Origin: Streptomyces sp. NBRC 110028
GTDB taxonomy: Bacteria > Actinomycetota > Actinomycetes > Streptomycetales > Streptomycetaceae
Assembly (NCBI RefSeq): GCF_001417735.1
Contig: NZ_BBUZ01000030.1
Location: 186,001-250,000, forward strand
Reading direction: 5' to 3'
DNA: 64,000 bases
The position numbers and the translations under genes were made by a program. This document shows, one piece after another, positions 17,364-26,090 of the stretch (the stretch's first letter is position 1; every line of letters starts with the position of its first letter). The notes under the pieces were generated by a model. That model was not told the origin of the DNA and searched no databases. It was given only the letters and a program-made list of their open reading frames with translations.

Positions 17364-18371
17364 ATGGCCCACTTCGCGGCGGAGAACCGCTACGACTCCA
17401 TGCAGTACCAGCGCTGCGGGCGCAGCGGTGTGCTGCTGCCGAAGGTCTCGCTCGGCCTGTGGCACAACTTCGGTGACACCCACCCGCTCGAGACCCAGCG
17501 CGCCGTGCTCCGCCGCGCCTTCGACCTCGGCGTCACCCACATCGACCTGGCCAACAACTACGGGCCGCCCCCCGGCAGCGCCGAGACCAACTTCGGCGCG
17601 GTCTTCGCCCAGGACTTCCGCCCCTACCGCGACGAGCTGTTCATCGCGAGCAAGGCCGGATACCTGATGTGGCCCGGGCCGTACGGCGAGTGGGGCTCGC
17701 GCAAGTACCTGCTGGCCAGCCTCGATCAGTCGCTGACCCGCACGGGCCTGGACTACGTCGATGTGTTCTACTCCCACCGCTTCGACCCGGACACCCCGCT
17801 CGAAGAGACGATGGGGGCGCTCGACAGCGCCGTACGGCAGGGCAAGGCCCTCTACGCCGGGCTGTCGAACTACCCGCCGGAGGCCATCGCGGAGGCGGCC
17901 GCGATCCTCAAGGATCTGCGCACCCCGTACCTGATCAACCAGCATCCGTACTCGATGCTCCAGCGCGGGGTCGAGGGCGGGGTGCTGGAGGCCTCCGCCG
18001 CGGCCGGCGCCGGTGTCATCGCCTTCTCGCCGCTCGCCCAGGGCCAGCTCACCGACCGCTATCTCAACGGTGTGCCCGCCGACTCCCGCATGGCGCTCGG
18101 CCACTCCCTCAAGCGCGACGCGCTCACCGAGGAGCGCCTCGCGCTGCTGCACGCCCTCAACAAGATCGCCGGCGAGCGCGGCCAGACCCTCGCCCAGCTG
18201 GCGCTGGCCTGGGTGCTGCGGGATCCGCGGGTGGTGTCCGTGCTGATCGGCGCGAGCAGCGTCGCCCAGCTGGAGCAGAACGTCGCGGTCCTTGACTCGC
18301 CCGGCTTCAGCGACGCCGAGCTGGCCGAGATCGACCGCCTCTCCGCCGAGGCGGGCGTCGACATCCCCTGA
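17364..18371 (+). CDS. aldo/keto reductase (YghZ/L-glyceraldehyde-3-phosphate reductase-like)
   Basis: A 335-residue NADPH-dependent reductase starting at ATG 17364 with AAGGA upstream. The (beta/alpha)8 barrel carries the catalytic tetrad region: Asp in THIDLANNYGPP with the Tyr, Lys in IASKAGYLMW and His in DVFYSHRFDP. The end (VVSVLIGASSVAQLEQNV) binds the cofactor phosphate. ANNYGPPPGSAE is typical of the AKR14/YghZ group. It follows the glycosidases on the same strand with a 67-base gap, so it could reduce a sugar or aldehyde released by them; the true substrate is unknown. Confidence 0.9.
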   Translation: MAHFAAENRYDSMQYQRCGRSGVLLPKVSLGLWHNFGDTHPLETQRAVLRRAFDLGVTHIDLANNYGPPPGSAETNFGAVFAQDFRPYRDELFIASKAGYLMWPGPYGEWGSRKYLLASLDQSLTRTGLDYVDVFYSHRFDPDTPLEETMGALDSAVRQGKALYAGLSNYPPEAIAEAAAILKDLRTPYLINQHPYSMLQRGVEGGVLEASAAAGAGVIAFSPLAQGQLTDRYLNGVPADSRMALGHSLKRDALTEERLALLHALNKIAGERGQTLAQLALAWVLRDPRVVSVLIGASSVAQLEQNVAVLDSPGFSDAELAEIDRLSAEAGVDIP

Positions 18372-18376
18372 TCAAC

Positions 18377-18418
18377 CGCGGTGTCCCCGCTCCCGGAACC
18401 GGGAGCGGGGACACCGCG
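18377..18418. terminator. bidirectional terminator with perfect 20-bp stem
   Basis: CGCGGTGTCCCCGCTCCCGG (18377-18396) and its exact complement at 18399-18418 form a 20-bp perfect stem with a two-base centre. It lies between the convergent aldo/keto reductase and enoyl-CoA hydratase genes, 5 and 11 bases from their stops, so it should stop transcription from both sides. Confidence 0.9.
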
Positions 18419-18428
18419 CGCCCTTGTG

Positions 18429-19196
18429 TCAGCGGCCGGTGAAGCGCGGAGCGCGCTTCTCACGGAACGCGGCCATCCCCTCGGACTGGTCCTCGGTGGC
18501 GAACAGCGCGTGGAAGGCGCGCCGTTCGAACAGCATCCCCTCGCGCAGCCCCACCTCCAGCGCCCGCTCCACCGCCTCGCGCGCCGCCATGACGGCCGGT
18601 GTGCCGTACGAGGCGACGGTCGCGGCCACCGCCGCCGCCTCAGCCATCAGCCGGTCGTCCGGGACCACCCGGGAGACCAGCCCGGCGCGCTCCGCCTCCT
18701 GCGCGCCCATCGTGCGCCCGGTCAGGATCAGGTCCATCGCCTTGGCCTTTCCGACCAGTTTCGTCAGCCGCTGAGTGCCGCCGATGCCCGGGATCACGCC
18801 CAGTTTGATCTCCGGCTGACCGAAGGTGGCCGATTCGGCGGCCAGGATGATGTCGCACATCATCGCCAGCTCACAGCCGCCGCCCAGCGCGTAGCCGGAC
18901 ACCGCCGCGATCTTGGGGGTGCGCAGCGCGGCGAAGGCGTCCCAGCCCGCGAAGTAGTCCTCGGCGAACATCTCGACGGACGTCCTGGGCTCCATCTCCT
19001 TGATGTCGGCGCCCGCCGCGAACGCCCGCTCGGAGCCGCGGATCACGAAGCAGCCGGTCCCCGGATCGCGGTCCAGCGGCCGCAGCGCCTCGACCAGTTC
19101 GGCCAACAGCCCGCCGCTGAGCGCGTTGAGCACCTCCGGGCGGTGCAGGGTCACGGTGACGACGCGTTCATGTCGCTCGATCTTGATGAAGTTCAC
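18429..19196 (-). CDS. enoyl-CoA hydratase (crotonase family)
   Basis: A 255-residue crotonase starting at GTG 19196 (VNFIKIERHE) with GAGGGAG about 7 bases upstream. Both catalytic glutamates are present: Glu109 in GGGCELAMMCD and Glu129 in FGQPEIKLG, and the oxyanion-hole segment FAAGADIKEM is intact. It should add water to trans-2-enoyl-CoA esters. It is the last gene of a unit with the membrane flavoprotein (26-base gap) and the adenylation enzyme, a combination that does not look like ordinary fatty acid oxidation. Whether it acts on the product of those two genes is unknown. Confidence 0.92.
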   Translation of the reverse strand: MNFIKIERHERVVTVTLHRPEVLNALSGGLLAELVEALRPLDRDPGTGCFVIRGSERAFAAGADIKEMEPRTSVEMFAEDYFAGWDAFAALRTPKIAAVSGYALGGGCELAMMCDIILAAESATFGQPEIKLGVIPGIGGTQRLTKLVGKAKAMDLILTGRTMGAQEAERAGLVSRVVPDDRLMAEAAAVAATVASYGTPAVMAAREAVERALEVGLREGMLFERRAFHALFATEDQSEGMAAFREKRAPRFTGR

Positions 19197-19222
19197 GGTG
19201 TCTCCCTCGGGGGTGGGCGGTT

Positions 19223-20542
19223 CTACGAGTCCCAGATGGCGCCGTACGCGGGGATCCCGCGGCACTCCAGGCCGTGGACCACCTGCCAGGTGAGCTTCTT
19301 GTTGGAGATGCAGATGACGGCCTCCGCCTCGAAGTCCGCGTACGCGGCGTGGGCGAGCCGGACCATGTCGGGCTTGCCGTGTTCGGAGGTGTCCCAGATG
19401 AGCGCGTCGGGCTGGACGGCCAGGATCTCCTCCACCAGGGCGTCGCCGTAGGTCGTACGGGGGGCGCGGGTCGCCCACACCAGCCGCGCCGGGACCTGCT
19501 GGGCCAGCAGATGGGGGAGGCAGGGGCCGATGCCGCTGCCGGTGGCCACGTAGACCACCTTGCGGAACAGTGTCTCGATGTTGGCCACGCCCGCGGTGGT
19601 GATGCCCTTCACCCACACCCGGGACGGCGCGTCGTCGATGAATTTCCCGGTCCAGTCCCCGGCGCGGGAGATGGTGAGCCGGAACCCCGCCTCGCCGGGC
19701 GCGGGCACATTGGCGAACGAGTGCCATTCCCGCAGCGGGCTGCGGCTGATCGCGGTCGAGGATCCGGCGAAGGGCGTCACCCCGTGGTTGAAACGGGCGA
19801 GCGCCACATGCGCGGAGGGGCGTTCGACGGCCACCGCCACCCGGCGCAGCCGCAGCCATGGCAGCGCCACACCGAAGGTGACCACGGCCAGCACCCAGAC
19901 GCCCGGCGCCGTCAGCAGCCGCCCGGCGGCGGACCCGCCGCCGGGCCCGTCGAGGGTGGTCAGCACGGTCTGCGCCCAGAAGAGCCCGAGTGCCGCCCAG
20001 CCGCCGAAGCGGTGCGTCCTCTCGAAGCGGTCGTGGAACCGCGCCCGGAAGGGCGGCAGCGCGGTGGCCGTGATCCCCAGCAGCAGCACGACCAGGGCGT
20101 ACGAGACGGTGAGCGTCGCGGCCGGGGCGGCGTGCCGGGTCAGCGAGCCCACCAGGGCGAGGAACCAGAGCGTGCCCGCCAGGGCCCCGCCGACGTGCAC
20201 CCCGCCGAAGTGGTAGACCTTCGCCAGCGCCCACCGGATCCTCAGCGGCCAGCTGACGGGCGGCGCGGTGGCGATGCGGAAGAGCAGATTGATGACGTAC
20301 TGCTGACGGATGACGATGGCGACCGCGAAGTTGACGAGCGCCGCGTCGGAGAGTGTACGAGGCGGCAGTCCCTCGCCCGAACGGGACAGCACGAAGCCCA
20401 GGTTGACCGCGAGGACCAGGGCGATGAGGCGGTTGTAGTGCATCAGACGCGGATGCTTCAGCAGCCCGCGCAGCCCCGGCGTCCGGGGCGGCAGCGGCGG
20501 CTGCGCGGCGCGCGGCGGCGCTTGGGCGCGGGGTGTGGTCAT
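19223..20542 (-). CDS. membrane flavoprotein, TmpA/ferric-reductase-like NAD(P)H oxidoreductase
   Basis: A 439-residue protein with about six transmembrane segments in residues 36-235 and a cytoplasmic flavodoxin-reductase-like domain after that. REWHSFANVP (271-280) resembles the HPF(S/T) FAD-binding motif of NADPH oxidases and ferric reductases; ATGSGIGPCLPHLL (333-346) is the NAD(P)H pyrophosphate loop. His111 and His116 (KVYHFGGVHVGG) and His170/His177 lie at membrane edges and could bind haem, though spacing differs from classic ferric reductases. I recall this family in fungi as TmpA of Aspergillus. Its ATG overlaps the stop of the adenylation gene by four bases (ATGA), so the two products are made together. 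Confidence 0.75.
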   Translation of the reverse strand: MTTPRAQAPPRAAQPPLPPRTPGLRGLLKHPRLMHYNRLIALVLAVNLGFVLSRSGEGLPPRTLSDAALVNFAVAIVIRQQYVINLLFRIATAPPVSWPLRIRWALAKVYHFGGVHVGGALAGTLWFLALVGSLTRHAAPAATLTVSYALVVLLLGITATALPPFRARFHDRFERTHRFGGWAALGLFWAQTVLTTLDGPGGGSAAGRLLTAPGVWVLAVVTFGVALPWLRLRRVAVAVERPSAHVALARFNHGVTPFAGSSTAISRSPLREWHSFANVPAPGEAGFRLTISRAGDWTGKFIDDAPSRVWVKGITTAGVANIETLFRKVVYVATGSGIGPCLPHLLAQQVPARLVWATRAPRTTYGDALVEEILAVQPDALIWDTSEHGKPDMVRLAHAAYADFEAEAVICISNKKLTWQVVHGLECRGIPAYGAIWDS

Positions 20543-22161
20543 GACGCCACCCCACCGGCCGTGCGGCGCTCGGCGGCCAGCCGTAGCAGGGCCGCCTTGT
20601 CGACCTTGCCGCGGCTGGTGAGCGGCAGCACCGGCAGGGTGTGGACGGCCACCGGCACGCAGTAGTAGGGCAGGGCCCGGGCCACGGCCCGCAGCGCCGC
20701 CTCGGGATCGACCCGCAGCGGGGCGGCGAAGGACACCAGACTGCGGTCGTCCAGCTTGAGGGTCACCGCGCGGACGCAGCCGGGGACCGCCTCGAGGACG
20801 GCCGACACCGAGTCCAACTCGACCCGGAAGCCCCGCACCTTGACCTGGTCGTCGGTGCGGCCCAGATGCTCCAGCTCGCCGTCGGGCGTCCAGCGGCCCA
20901 GGTCGCGGGTGCGGAACATCAGCCGCCCGCCGCCGAGGAACGGATCGGGCGCGTACCGTTCCGCGGTGAGCCGCGGATTGCGCAGATAGCCCGCCGACAC
21001 GCAGTCGCCGCCCGCCCACATCTCGCCGGTCTCGCCGATGGCGCACGGGCGACGCTCGGCGTCCAGGACGTACACCGTGTTGTTGGGTGTCGGCCCTCCG
21101 ATGGTCAACCGCAGCGCCGCCGGGTCATGGCGCTGCATGGTGTTGACGATGGTGGTCTCGGTCGGCCCGCACGCGTTGTAGAAGGCGCAGACCCGGGCCC
21201 AGCGGTCCGCGAGCGAGCGCGGACACGGCTCCCCGGCGACGGCCGCCACCTTGATCCGTCCGCACAGCTCCGGGTCGACCGCGCTGAGCACGGTCGGGGT
21301 CGCGATGACCACGTCCACCCGGCGTACCGTGGCGGCGATGTCGGCGCCGCGGATGACGAGGGTGGCGCCGTGGCTCAGAGCGCCGAGGATCTCCCACGCG
21401 GCCATGTCGAAGGCCACATTGAGGATCTGGGACACCCGCAGCCCGGGCCGCATCCTCAAGTCCCCCGGCTCGGTGAGCAGGAGGTTGCACACGTTGCGAT
21501 GGGTGACGGTGACCCCGTTGGGCGCTCCCGTGGTGCCGGAGGTGAAGAGCACGTAGCAGCCGTCGTCCGGCGTCACGGGCCGGGCGGGCACGAAGGGCCG
21601 TCCGCTCTCCTCACCGTCGAAGGGTTCGTCCATCGCGGTGTCGAGCGGGATGACGATGTGGCCGGGCGGCACCGGTATTCGGTCCGCGTAGCCGGACGTC
21701 GTCAGGATCACCCGGGTCGATGCCGTGCGGATGACATGGCCGAGCTGCGCCTCGGGCGCCAGCCCCACGTCCTGCGGCACATAGGCCGCGCCCGCCTTCA
21801 GGGTGGCCAGCAGGCCGACGAGCAGGGGGAGGGAGCGCCGGACGAACAGCGCGACGTGGTCTCCGGGGCGTACGCCCAGCCGGGCGAGCCGGGCCGCGAG
21901 CCGTCCGGCCTGCCGGTCCAGCTCCCCGTAGGTGATCGTCTCGCCGAGGTGCTCGGCCGCGACGGCGAGCGGAGAAGCGGCGGCGTGCCGCTCGATGGCC
22001 TGGTGGATCAGGGAACAGGGCGGCGTGGCCACCGGCCCCTGGCCGTATCGCTGGAACAGCCGCCGGTCCGTGCCGGACAGGTGCCGAAGGGGGCCGGCGG
22101 GCCAGTCCGGGGCTGCGCCCGGAAGCCTGCTGGGTTGTTGACGCATGGTGTGTATCCGCAT
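20539..22161 (-). CDS. free-standing NRPS-like adenylation enzyme (no carrier domain)
   Basis: About 540 residues from ATG 22161 (start uncertain; GTG 22224 and ATG 22146 are alternatives and none has a strong ribosome site). It is an AMP-forming carboxylate activator: A3 FTSGTTGAPNGV (206-217), A4 FDMAAWE (251-257), A5 NACGPTE (329-335), and A10 RGKVDK with the catalytic Lys519. The Asp in the A4 FD is the residue that fixes the alpha-amino group in amino-acid-activating domains, hinting at an amino acid substrate. In A3 the usual Lys of PKG is Asn215. There is no thiolation domain, so the adenylate must go to another acceptor. The adjacent membrane flavoprotein is the obvious partner. Confidence 0.82.
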   Translation of the reverse strand: MRIHTMRQQPSRLPGAAPDWPAGPLRHLSGTDRRLFQRYGQGPVATPPCSLIHQAIERHAAASPLAVAAEHLGETITYGELDRQAGRLAARLARLGVRPGDHVALFVRRSLPLLVGLLATLKAGAAYVPQDVGLAPEAQLGHVIRTASTRVILTTSGYADRIPVPPGHIVIPLDTAMDEPFDGEESGRPFVPARPVTPDDGCYVLFTSGTTGAPNGVTVTHRNVCNLLLTEPGDLRMRPGLRVSQILNVAFDMAAWEILGALSHGATLVIRGADIAATVRRVDVVIATPTVLSAVDPELCGRIKVAAVAGEPCPRSLADRWARVCAFYNACGPTETTIVNTMQRHDPAALRLTIGGPTPNNTVYVLDAERRPCAIGETGEMWAGGDCVSAGYLRNPRLTAERYAPDPFLGGGRLMFRTRDLGRWTPDGELEHLGRTDDQVKVRGFRVELDSVSAVLEAVPGCVRAVTLKLDDRSLVSFAAPLRVDPEAALRAVARALPYYCVPVAVHTLPVLPLTSRGKVDKAALLRLAAERRTAGGVAS

Positions 22162-22641
22162 ATGTCGCCCACTCTCGTTCGACAAGTCGGTCATCGTTCG
22201 GCTGATGGAGCCGGGTGCGGGCACAAGGGGCCCAGGTACGGGTGAAGGGTGAGAAGTGATGTGCCGTATGAGGTGCGAAGGCGCACTTCGGCGAAAGGAT
22301 CAGGACACCGGCGACCCGGTCACCAGCACATCGTGTGGCATGTGGTGATCAGCCGTCTCGCTTGTTCGAGAGCTTAAGGACCTGTGCGGCGCGCATGGAA
22401 GACGGGCGATGGGCGCAAGTTGGCCAGGATCCCACTAGAGTGCGCCCGCGCGGAAAGGTACGCCTTGTGGCCTTGATGGCGACCTGGTAATGACCGAAGC
22501 GGGGCGGCGCCACCGAAACTGACAGCGCATCAGCCCGCCCGTCGATGGCCGAGATCCGCCCCGGATGATCCGGGCGGCCCGTCCCGATAGCATGAACGGC
22601 CCGCCCGTACCGCCCACGCACCGCCGCACGGAGACAGAACC
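22162..22641. other. 480-bp intergenic region, no gene recognised
   Basis: Divergent promoter space between the adenylation operon and the GTPase gene. It holds GTGCG-AAGG-CGCAC (around 22274-22287), a short dyad, and an imperfect hairpin at about 22319-22350. I see no convincing -35/-10 pair, Zur box or small reading frame with a ribosome site. Confidence 0.4.
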
Positions 22642-23676
22642 TTGGCCACACAACGGATCCCGGTCCTTCTCATCACGGGTTTCCTGGGTTCCGGAAAAAC
22701 CACGATGCTCAACCATCTGATGCGCGACAGCGTGGACACCCGGATCGGGGTCATCGTCAACGACTTCGGCAGCATCAACATCGACGCCATGGCCGTCGCC
22801 GGACAGGTCGACTCGATGATCCCCATCGAGAACGGCTGTCTGTGCTGCGCCGCGGACGCCTCCGAAATGGACGAGATGCTCGACCGGCTCACCGACCCGG
22901 AGCTGCGCATCGACATCATCGTGATCGAGGCGAGCGGCCTGGCCGAACCCCAGAGCATGATCCGTACGCTGCTGTCCAGCGGCAATGAGCGCATTCGCTA
23001 CGGGGGTCTGGTGGAGGTCGTGGACGCCGCGGAGTTCGCGAGCACCCGCGACCGCCATCCCGAGCTGGACCGCCATGTGCGCGACGCCGACCTGATCGTG
23101 CTCAACAAGACCGACCGGGTGGGGGAGGACGAGCGGCGGCGCGTCCTGGAAACCGTCGCCGAGATCGCCCCGGGGCTGCCCGTCCTCACCGCCGAGCACG
23201 GCCGCGTCGACCCCGGGCTGCTCTTCGACCACGAGCCCCGGGACACTCCCGAAGAGCGCTTCCGGCAGCTGTCGTTCGCCGATGTGTGCGCCGAGGACCA
23301 CGACCACGACCGCCATCTCCACGCCGCGTACCAGAGCGTCGAATTCACCTCGGCCGAGCCGCTGGACCCGCGCCGCTTCATGGCATTCCTCGACGCCCGG
23401 CCCGCGGGCCTCTACCGCCTCAAGGGCTTCGTCCACTTCGCGGGCGACGACCCGCGGTCCACATACGGACTGCACGCCGTCGGCGCGTACCTCCGGTTCC
23501 AGCCGGTGCCCCGGGAGCGCGGGGAACCCCGCACCACCCAACTGGTGATGATCGGCGCCGGCATCGACGCCGACACCCTCACCAAGCGGCTGACCGACTG
23601 CGTCGCGACCCGCCCGGAGGAGGTGGACGAGCGGCACATGATGGGAGTGCTGCGCTACGTGGACCAAGCGGACTAA
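22642..23676 (+). CDS. COG0523/CobW-family metal-chaperone GTPase
   Basis: A 344-residue G3E GTPase starting at TTG 22642 with CGGAG about 9 bases upstream. Walker A GFLGSGKT (13-20), the metal-binding GCLCC (65-69), switch and base motifs (EASGLAEP, LNKTD) and a CobW C-terminal domain are all present. These proteins deliver or manage metal ions such as zinc, cobalt or others using GTP. There is also a His/Asp-rich stretch (EDHDHDRHLH) that may bind metal. Stand-alone family members are often controlled by Zur, but I see no Zur box upstream. Metal unknown. Confidence 0.9.
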   Translation: MATQRIPVLLITGFLGSGKTTMLNHLMRDSVDTRIGVIVNDFGSINIDAMAVAGQVDSMIPIENGCLCCAADASEMDEMLDRLTDPELRIDIIVIEASGLAEPQSMIRTLLSSGNERIRYGGLVEVVDAAEFASTRDRHPELDRHVRDADLIVLNKTDRVGEDERRRVLETVAEIAPGLPVLTAEHGRVDPGLLFDHEPRDTPEERFRQLSFADVCAEDHDHDRHLHAAYQSVEFTSAEPLDPRRFMAFLDARPAGLYRLKGFVHFAGDDPRSTYGLHAVGAYLRFQPVPRERGEPRTTQLVMIGAGIDADTLTKRLTDCVATRPEEVDERHMMGVLRYVDQAD

Positions 23677-23686
23677 GGCGTGTCCG

Positions 23687-24380
23687 TTACATGTGCGCCC
23701 GGACCAGCACTGTGGCGAGGACTGCGGCCGAGCGGTCGACGATCGCGAGCTTGTCGAATCTCGTGGCCAGGCCCCGCCATTGCTTGAGCAGGGCGAAGGG
23801 CCGCTCGACCACGTTGCGGTTCTTGTAGGCCACCGGATCGAGCTTCGGCGGACGCCCGCCTGCTGAACCGCGGTGGCGACGGTGCGCCTGCTGGTCACGC
23901 CGTTCAGGGATGACCGCGGTGATCCCGCGGGCCTTGAGCACCCCTCGGATCGCGCGAGAGGAGTATGCCTTGTCCCCGAGCAGCATGGTCGGGGTCGTGC
24001 GCGGGCGGCCTGCTCCGGCCTTGGAGACTCGCAGGTCGCCCAGCGGCAACGGCAGGGACCGGCCGTCGTGTGCCTGCCCGGGCGTCACGGCGACGGCCAG
24101 CGGTCTGCCTTGACCGTCCACGGCGTGATGGATCTTCGTGGTCAGCCCGCCGCGGGAACGACCGATCGCGTGCCCAGCGGGCTCTCGGCGGCTGTCGAGG
24201 CCCTGCCCTCGGGCTGCGGCCCGGCACTCCTCGGGGCGGCGGGTGTTGGTGGCGTGCTGGTGGGCCCGGCTGATGGTGGAGTCCACCGCGACCCGTCAGT
24301 CGATCAACTCGTCATCTGCGCGGGCGAGCAGGACGCCGAGCACGCGGTCCCAGGTCCCGTCGGCGGCGCCGGGCCGGCGG
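23687..24380 (-). pseudogene. IS5-family transposase remnant
   Basis: The frame 24286-23687 encodes the C-terminal catalytic part of an IS5-type transposase: VDSTISRAHQHATNTRR, GGLTTKIH, LLGDKAYSS, and the closing VERPFALLKQWRGLATRFDK. Upstream the frame continues (DGTWDRVLGVLLARADDELID) but is cut by an in-frame TGA at 24289-24291 where Trp is expected. The N-terminal third is missing: coding likeness ends near 24380, at the acetyltransferase gene. No second inverted repeat is present, so the element is dead. Confidence 0.85.
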
Positions 24381-24391
24381 CCCGGCCGGGC

Positions 24392-24943
24392 TCAGTCAAT
24401 CGTCTTGATCACCCGGGCGGGCACTCCCGCGACCGCGGTGCCGCCAGGGACATCATGAGTGACCACCGCACCGGCAGCGACCACCGCACCGGCGCCGATG
24501 GTCACCCCTTGCGTGATCACGGCAGCCGTCCCGATCCAGACGTCGTCCTCGATGACGATCGGGGCGAAGGAGAGGTACTCGCGGCGCTCGGCCAGGGGCA
24601 GTGGATGGCCTCCGGTGATGAGGCTGACCTTAGGGGCGATCATGACGCCGTTCCCGATACGGATGCCTCCCTTGTCCATGAAGGTACATCCCTGGTTGAC
24701 GAAGACGTTTTCCCCGAACGTCGTGTTCAGCCCGTTCTCGGTGAAGAACGGCGGGTAGATCACCACCGACTCCGGCAGCGGGCCGCCGAACACAACAGAA
24801 AGTAGTTCCGCGCGACCTTCGCTGTCGCTGAATGGAAGCACGTTCAGTCGAGACGTCGCATCGGTCACCTCCACGATCCGCTCCACATGACGCGCGAACT
24901 CAGACGTCTGGACATACATGACCTGCTCTGTGCGGGTAGACAT
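24392..24943 (-). CDS. hexapeptide-repeat acetyltransferase (maltose O-acetyltransferase/LacA-like)
   Basis: A 183-residue left-handed beta-helix acyltransferase. Residues about 70-180 carry the hexapeptide repeats (GENVFVNQGCTFMD, IGNGVMIAPKVSLIT, IEDDVWIGTAAVI, GVTIGAGAVVAAGAVVT), and the loop GGHPLPLAER holds the catalytic His. The family acetylates sugars such as maltose or galactosides with acetyl-CoA. It is transcribed away from a LysR gene with only 90 bases between them, so the LysR protein is the probable regulator. Base composition here is slightly lower in GC than the neighbours, and an IS remnant adjoins, which suggests acquisition by transfer. Confidence 0.9.
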   Translation of the reverse strand: MSTRTEQVMYVQTSEFARHVERIVEVTDATSRLNVLPFSDSEGRAELLSVVFGGPLPESVVIYPPFFTENGLNTTFGENVFVNQGCTFMDKGGIRIGNGVMIAPKVSLITGGHPLPLAERREYLSFAPIVIEDDVWIGTAAVITQGVTIGAGAVVAAGAVVTHDVPGGTAVAGVPARVIKTID

Positions 24944-25000
24944 GTGCTGATCTCACCACCGCGCAGAACACTTGATCAAACAACCCTGCACCGCACCAGA

Positions 25001-25017
25001 CACAACCAATGGTTGTG
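25001..25017. promoter_or_regulatory. palindrome CACAACC-AAT-GGTTGTG, candidate LysR operator
   Basis: Perfect 7-bp arms around a 3-base centre, 17 bases before the LysR GTG start in the 90-bp divergent space shared with the acetyltransferase. Its position suits a LysR autoregulatory site controlling both genes. Confidence 0.65.
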
Positions 25018-25033
25018 GAAGTAGGGTGGAAGC

Positions 25034-25963
25034 GTGGATGTTGAAGCACTGCGGACGTTCGTTGCCGTCGCCGAGACCGGCCAGTTCCAGGGCGCGGCCG
25101 ACGAGCTGGGGATCAGCCAGCAGGCGGTCTCCAAGCGGATTGCGGCCCTGGAGAGGCACATCGAGGTCACGCTCCTGGTGCGGACGTCCCGAGGCTCCCG
25201 GCTGAGCCTGGACGGGCGGGTCTTCTTGCCGCACGCCAAGAAAGTCCTGACGGTCATCGAGCAGGCCGAGCGGGCCGTGCGCCCCGGAAGCCGTCCCTTG
25301 CGCGTCGATGTCCTCAATCGGCGCATCTCCCCGGCCCAGGCCGTCTATCGGTTTTACCGCTCCCACCCCGAGACGGACCTGGACGCGGTCACGCTGAGCA
25401 ACGAGAATGCCGCCCAGGCCGTCCAGGCGGTGCTCGAAGGGACCGTCGACGCGTCCTTCCGTGCCCTGCCGGCAGACCAGGTCCCGGCCGGGATCAGCGC
25501 CGAACGACTTCTGGACGTACCCCTGGAGCTCCTGGTCGGGCCCGGCCACCCGCTGGCTGACGTGCCCTGGGCCAGTCCTGCGGACCTGGGCGGTCACCGC
25601 ATCTGGATCCCCGGGATCAGGCCGAGCACGGAGTGGGCGGCGTTCTACCAGGCACTGTCCGAGGCCTTCGGCCTGAGCATCGACGCGCTCGGCCCCAACT
25701 TCGGTGACGAGGCCCTGATGGACGCTCTGGCCGACTCGGCCTCGCTGGCCACCCTCGTCGGCAGCGGGGACCGGTACCTGTGGCCCCAGACCCACGACCT
25801 ACGGCGCATCCCGTTGCACGACCCGACCCCGGTCTACCCGCACGTGCTGCTGTTCCGCAGCGGAGACCAGCACCCAACGCTGACCGCGCTACGCGACCAC
25901 CTGCGCACCGCGGGCCCGCGAACCCCGCATGACGCGTGGGCACCGGACTGGGTGGCCCGCTGA
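25034..25963 (+). CDS. LysR-family transcriptional regulator
   Basis: A 309-residue regulator from GTG 25034 (GTGGAAG upstream). The N-terminal winged helix is MDVEALRTFVAVAETGQFQG, AADELGISQQAVSKRIAALE, followed by the effector domain from about residue 88. It is divergent from the acetyltransferase gene and shares a 17-bp palindrome with it. Inducer unknown. The domain begins with a short linker (RPGSRPLRVDVLNRRISPAQ) seen in a Streptomyces subgroup of LysR proteins. Confidence 0.92.
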   Translation: MDVEALRTFVAVAETGQFQGAADELGISQQAVSKRIAALERHIEVTLLVRTSRGSRLSLDGRVFLPHAKKVLTVIEQAERAVRPGSRPLRVDVLNRRISPAQAVYRFYRSHPETDLDAVTLSNENAAQAVQAVLEGTVDASFRALPADQVPAGISAERLLDVPLELLVGPGHPLADVPWASPADLGGHRIWIPGIRPSTEWAAFYQALSEAFGLSIDALGPNFGDEALMDALADSASLATLVGSGDRYLWPQTHDLRRIPLHDPTPVYPHVLLFRSGDQHPTLTALRDHLRTAGPRTPHDAWAPDWVAR

Positions 25964-26090
25964 CCAGAAGACCGAATCAACAGACACGGCCTAGTGGATT
26001 CCCTGTCCTTGGGTGCGCAACCCTTTGGCAACTCCAGCTGTCTCGGTGGGTGTACATGAGGTAAACGCTCACCAACGAGCTGGAGGATAT

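Noticed and set aside
18429..20555. One 708-codon frame fusing the enoyl-CoA hydratase to upstream sequence
   Set aside because: Upstream of GTG 19196 the frame is the shadow of the membrane flavoprotein; GAGGGAG marks the true start.
22240..22350. Possible Zur box or riboswitch before the COG0523 GTPase
   Set aside because: No match to the TGxxAATxATTxTCA pattern and no conserved riboswitch core; only weak dyads.
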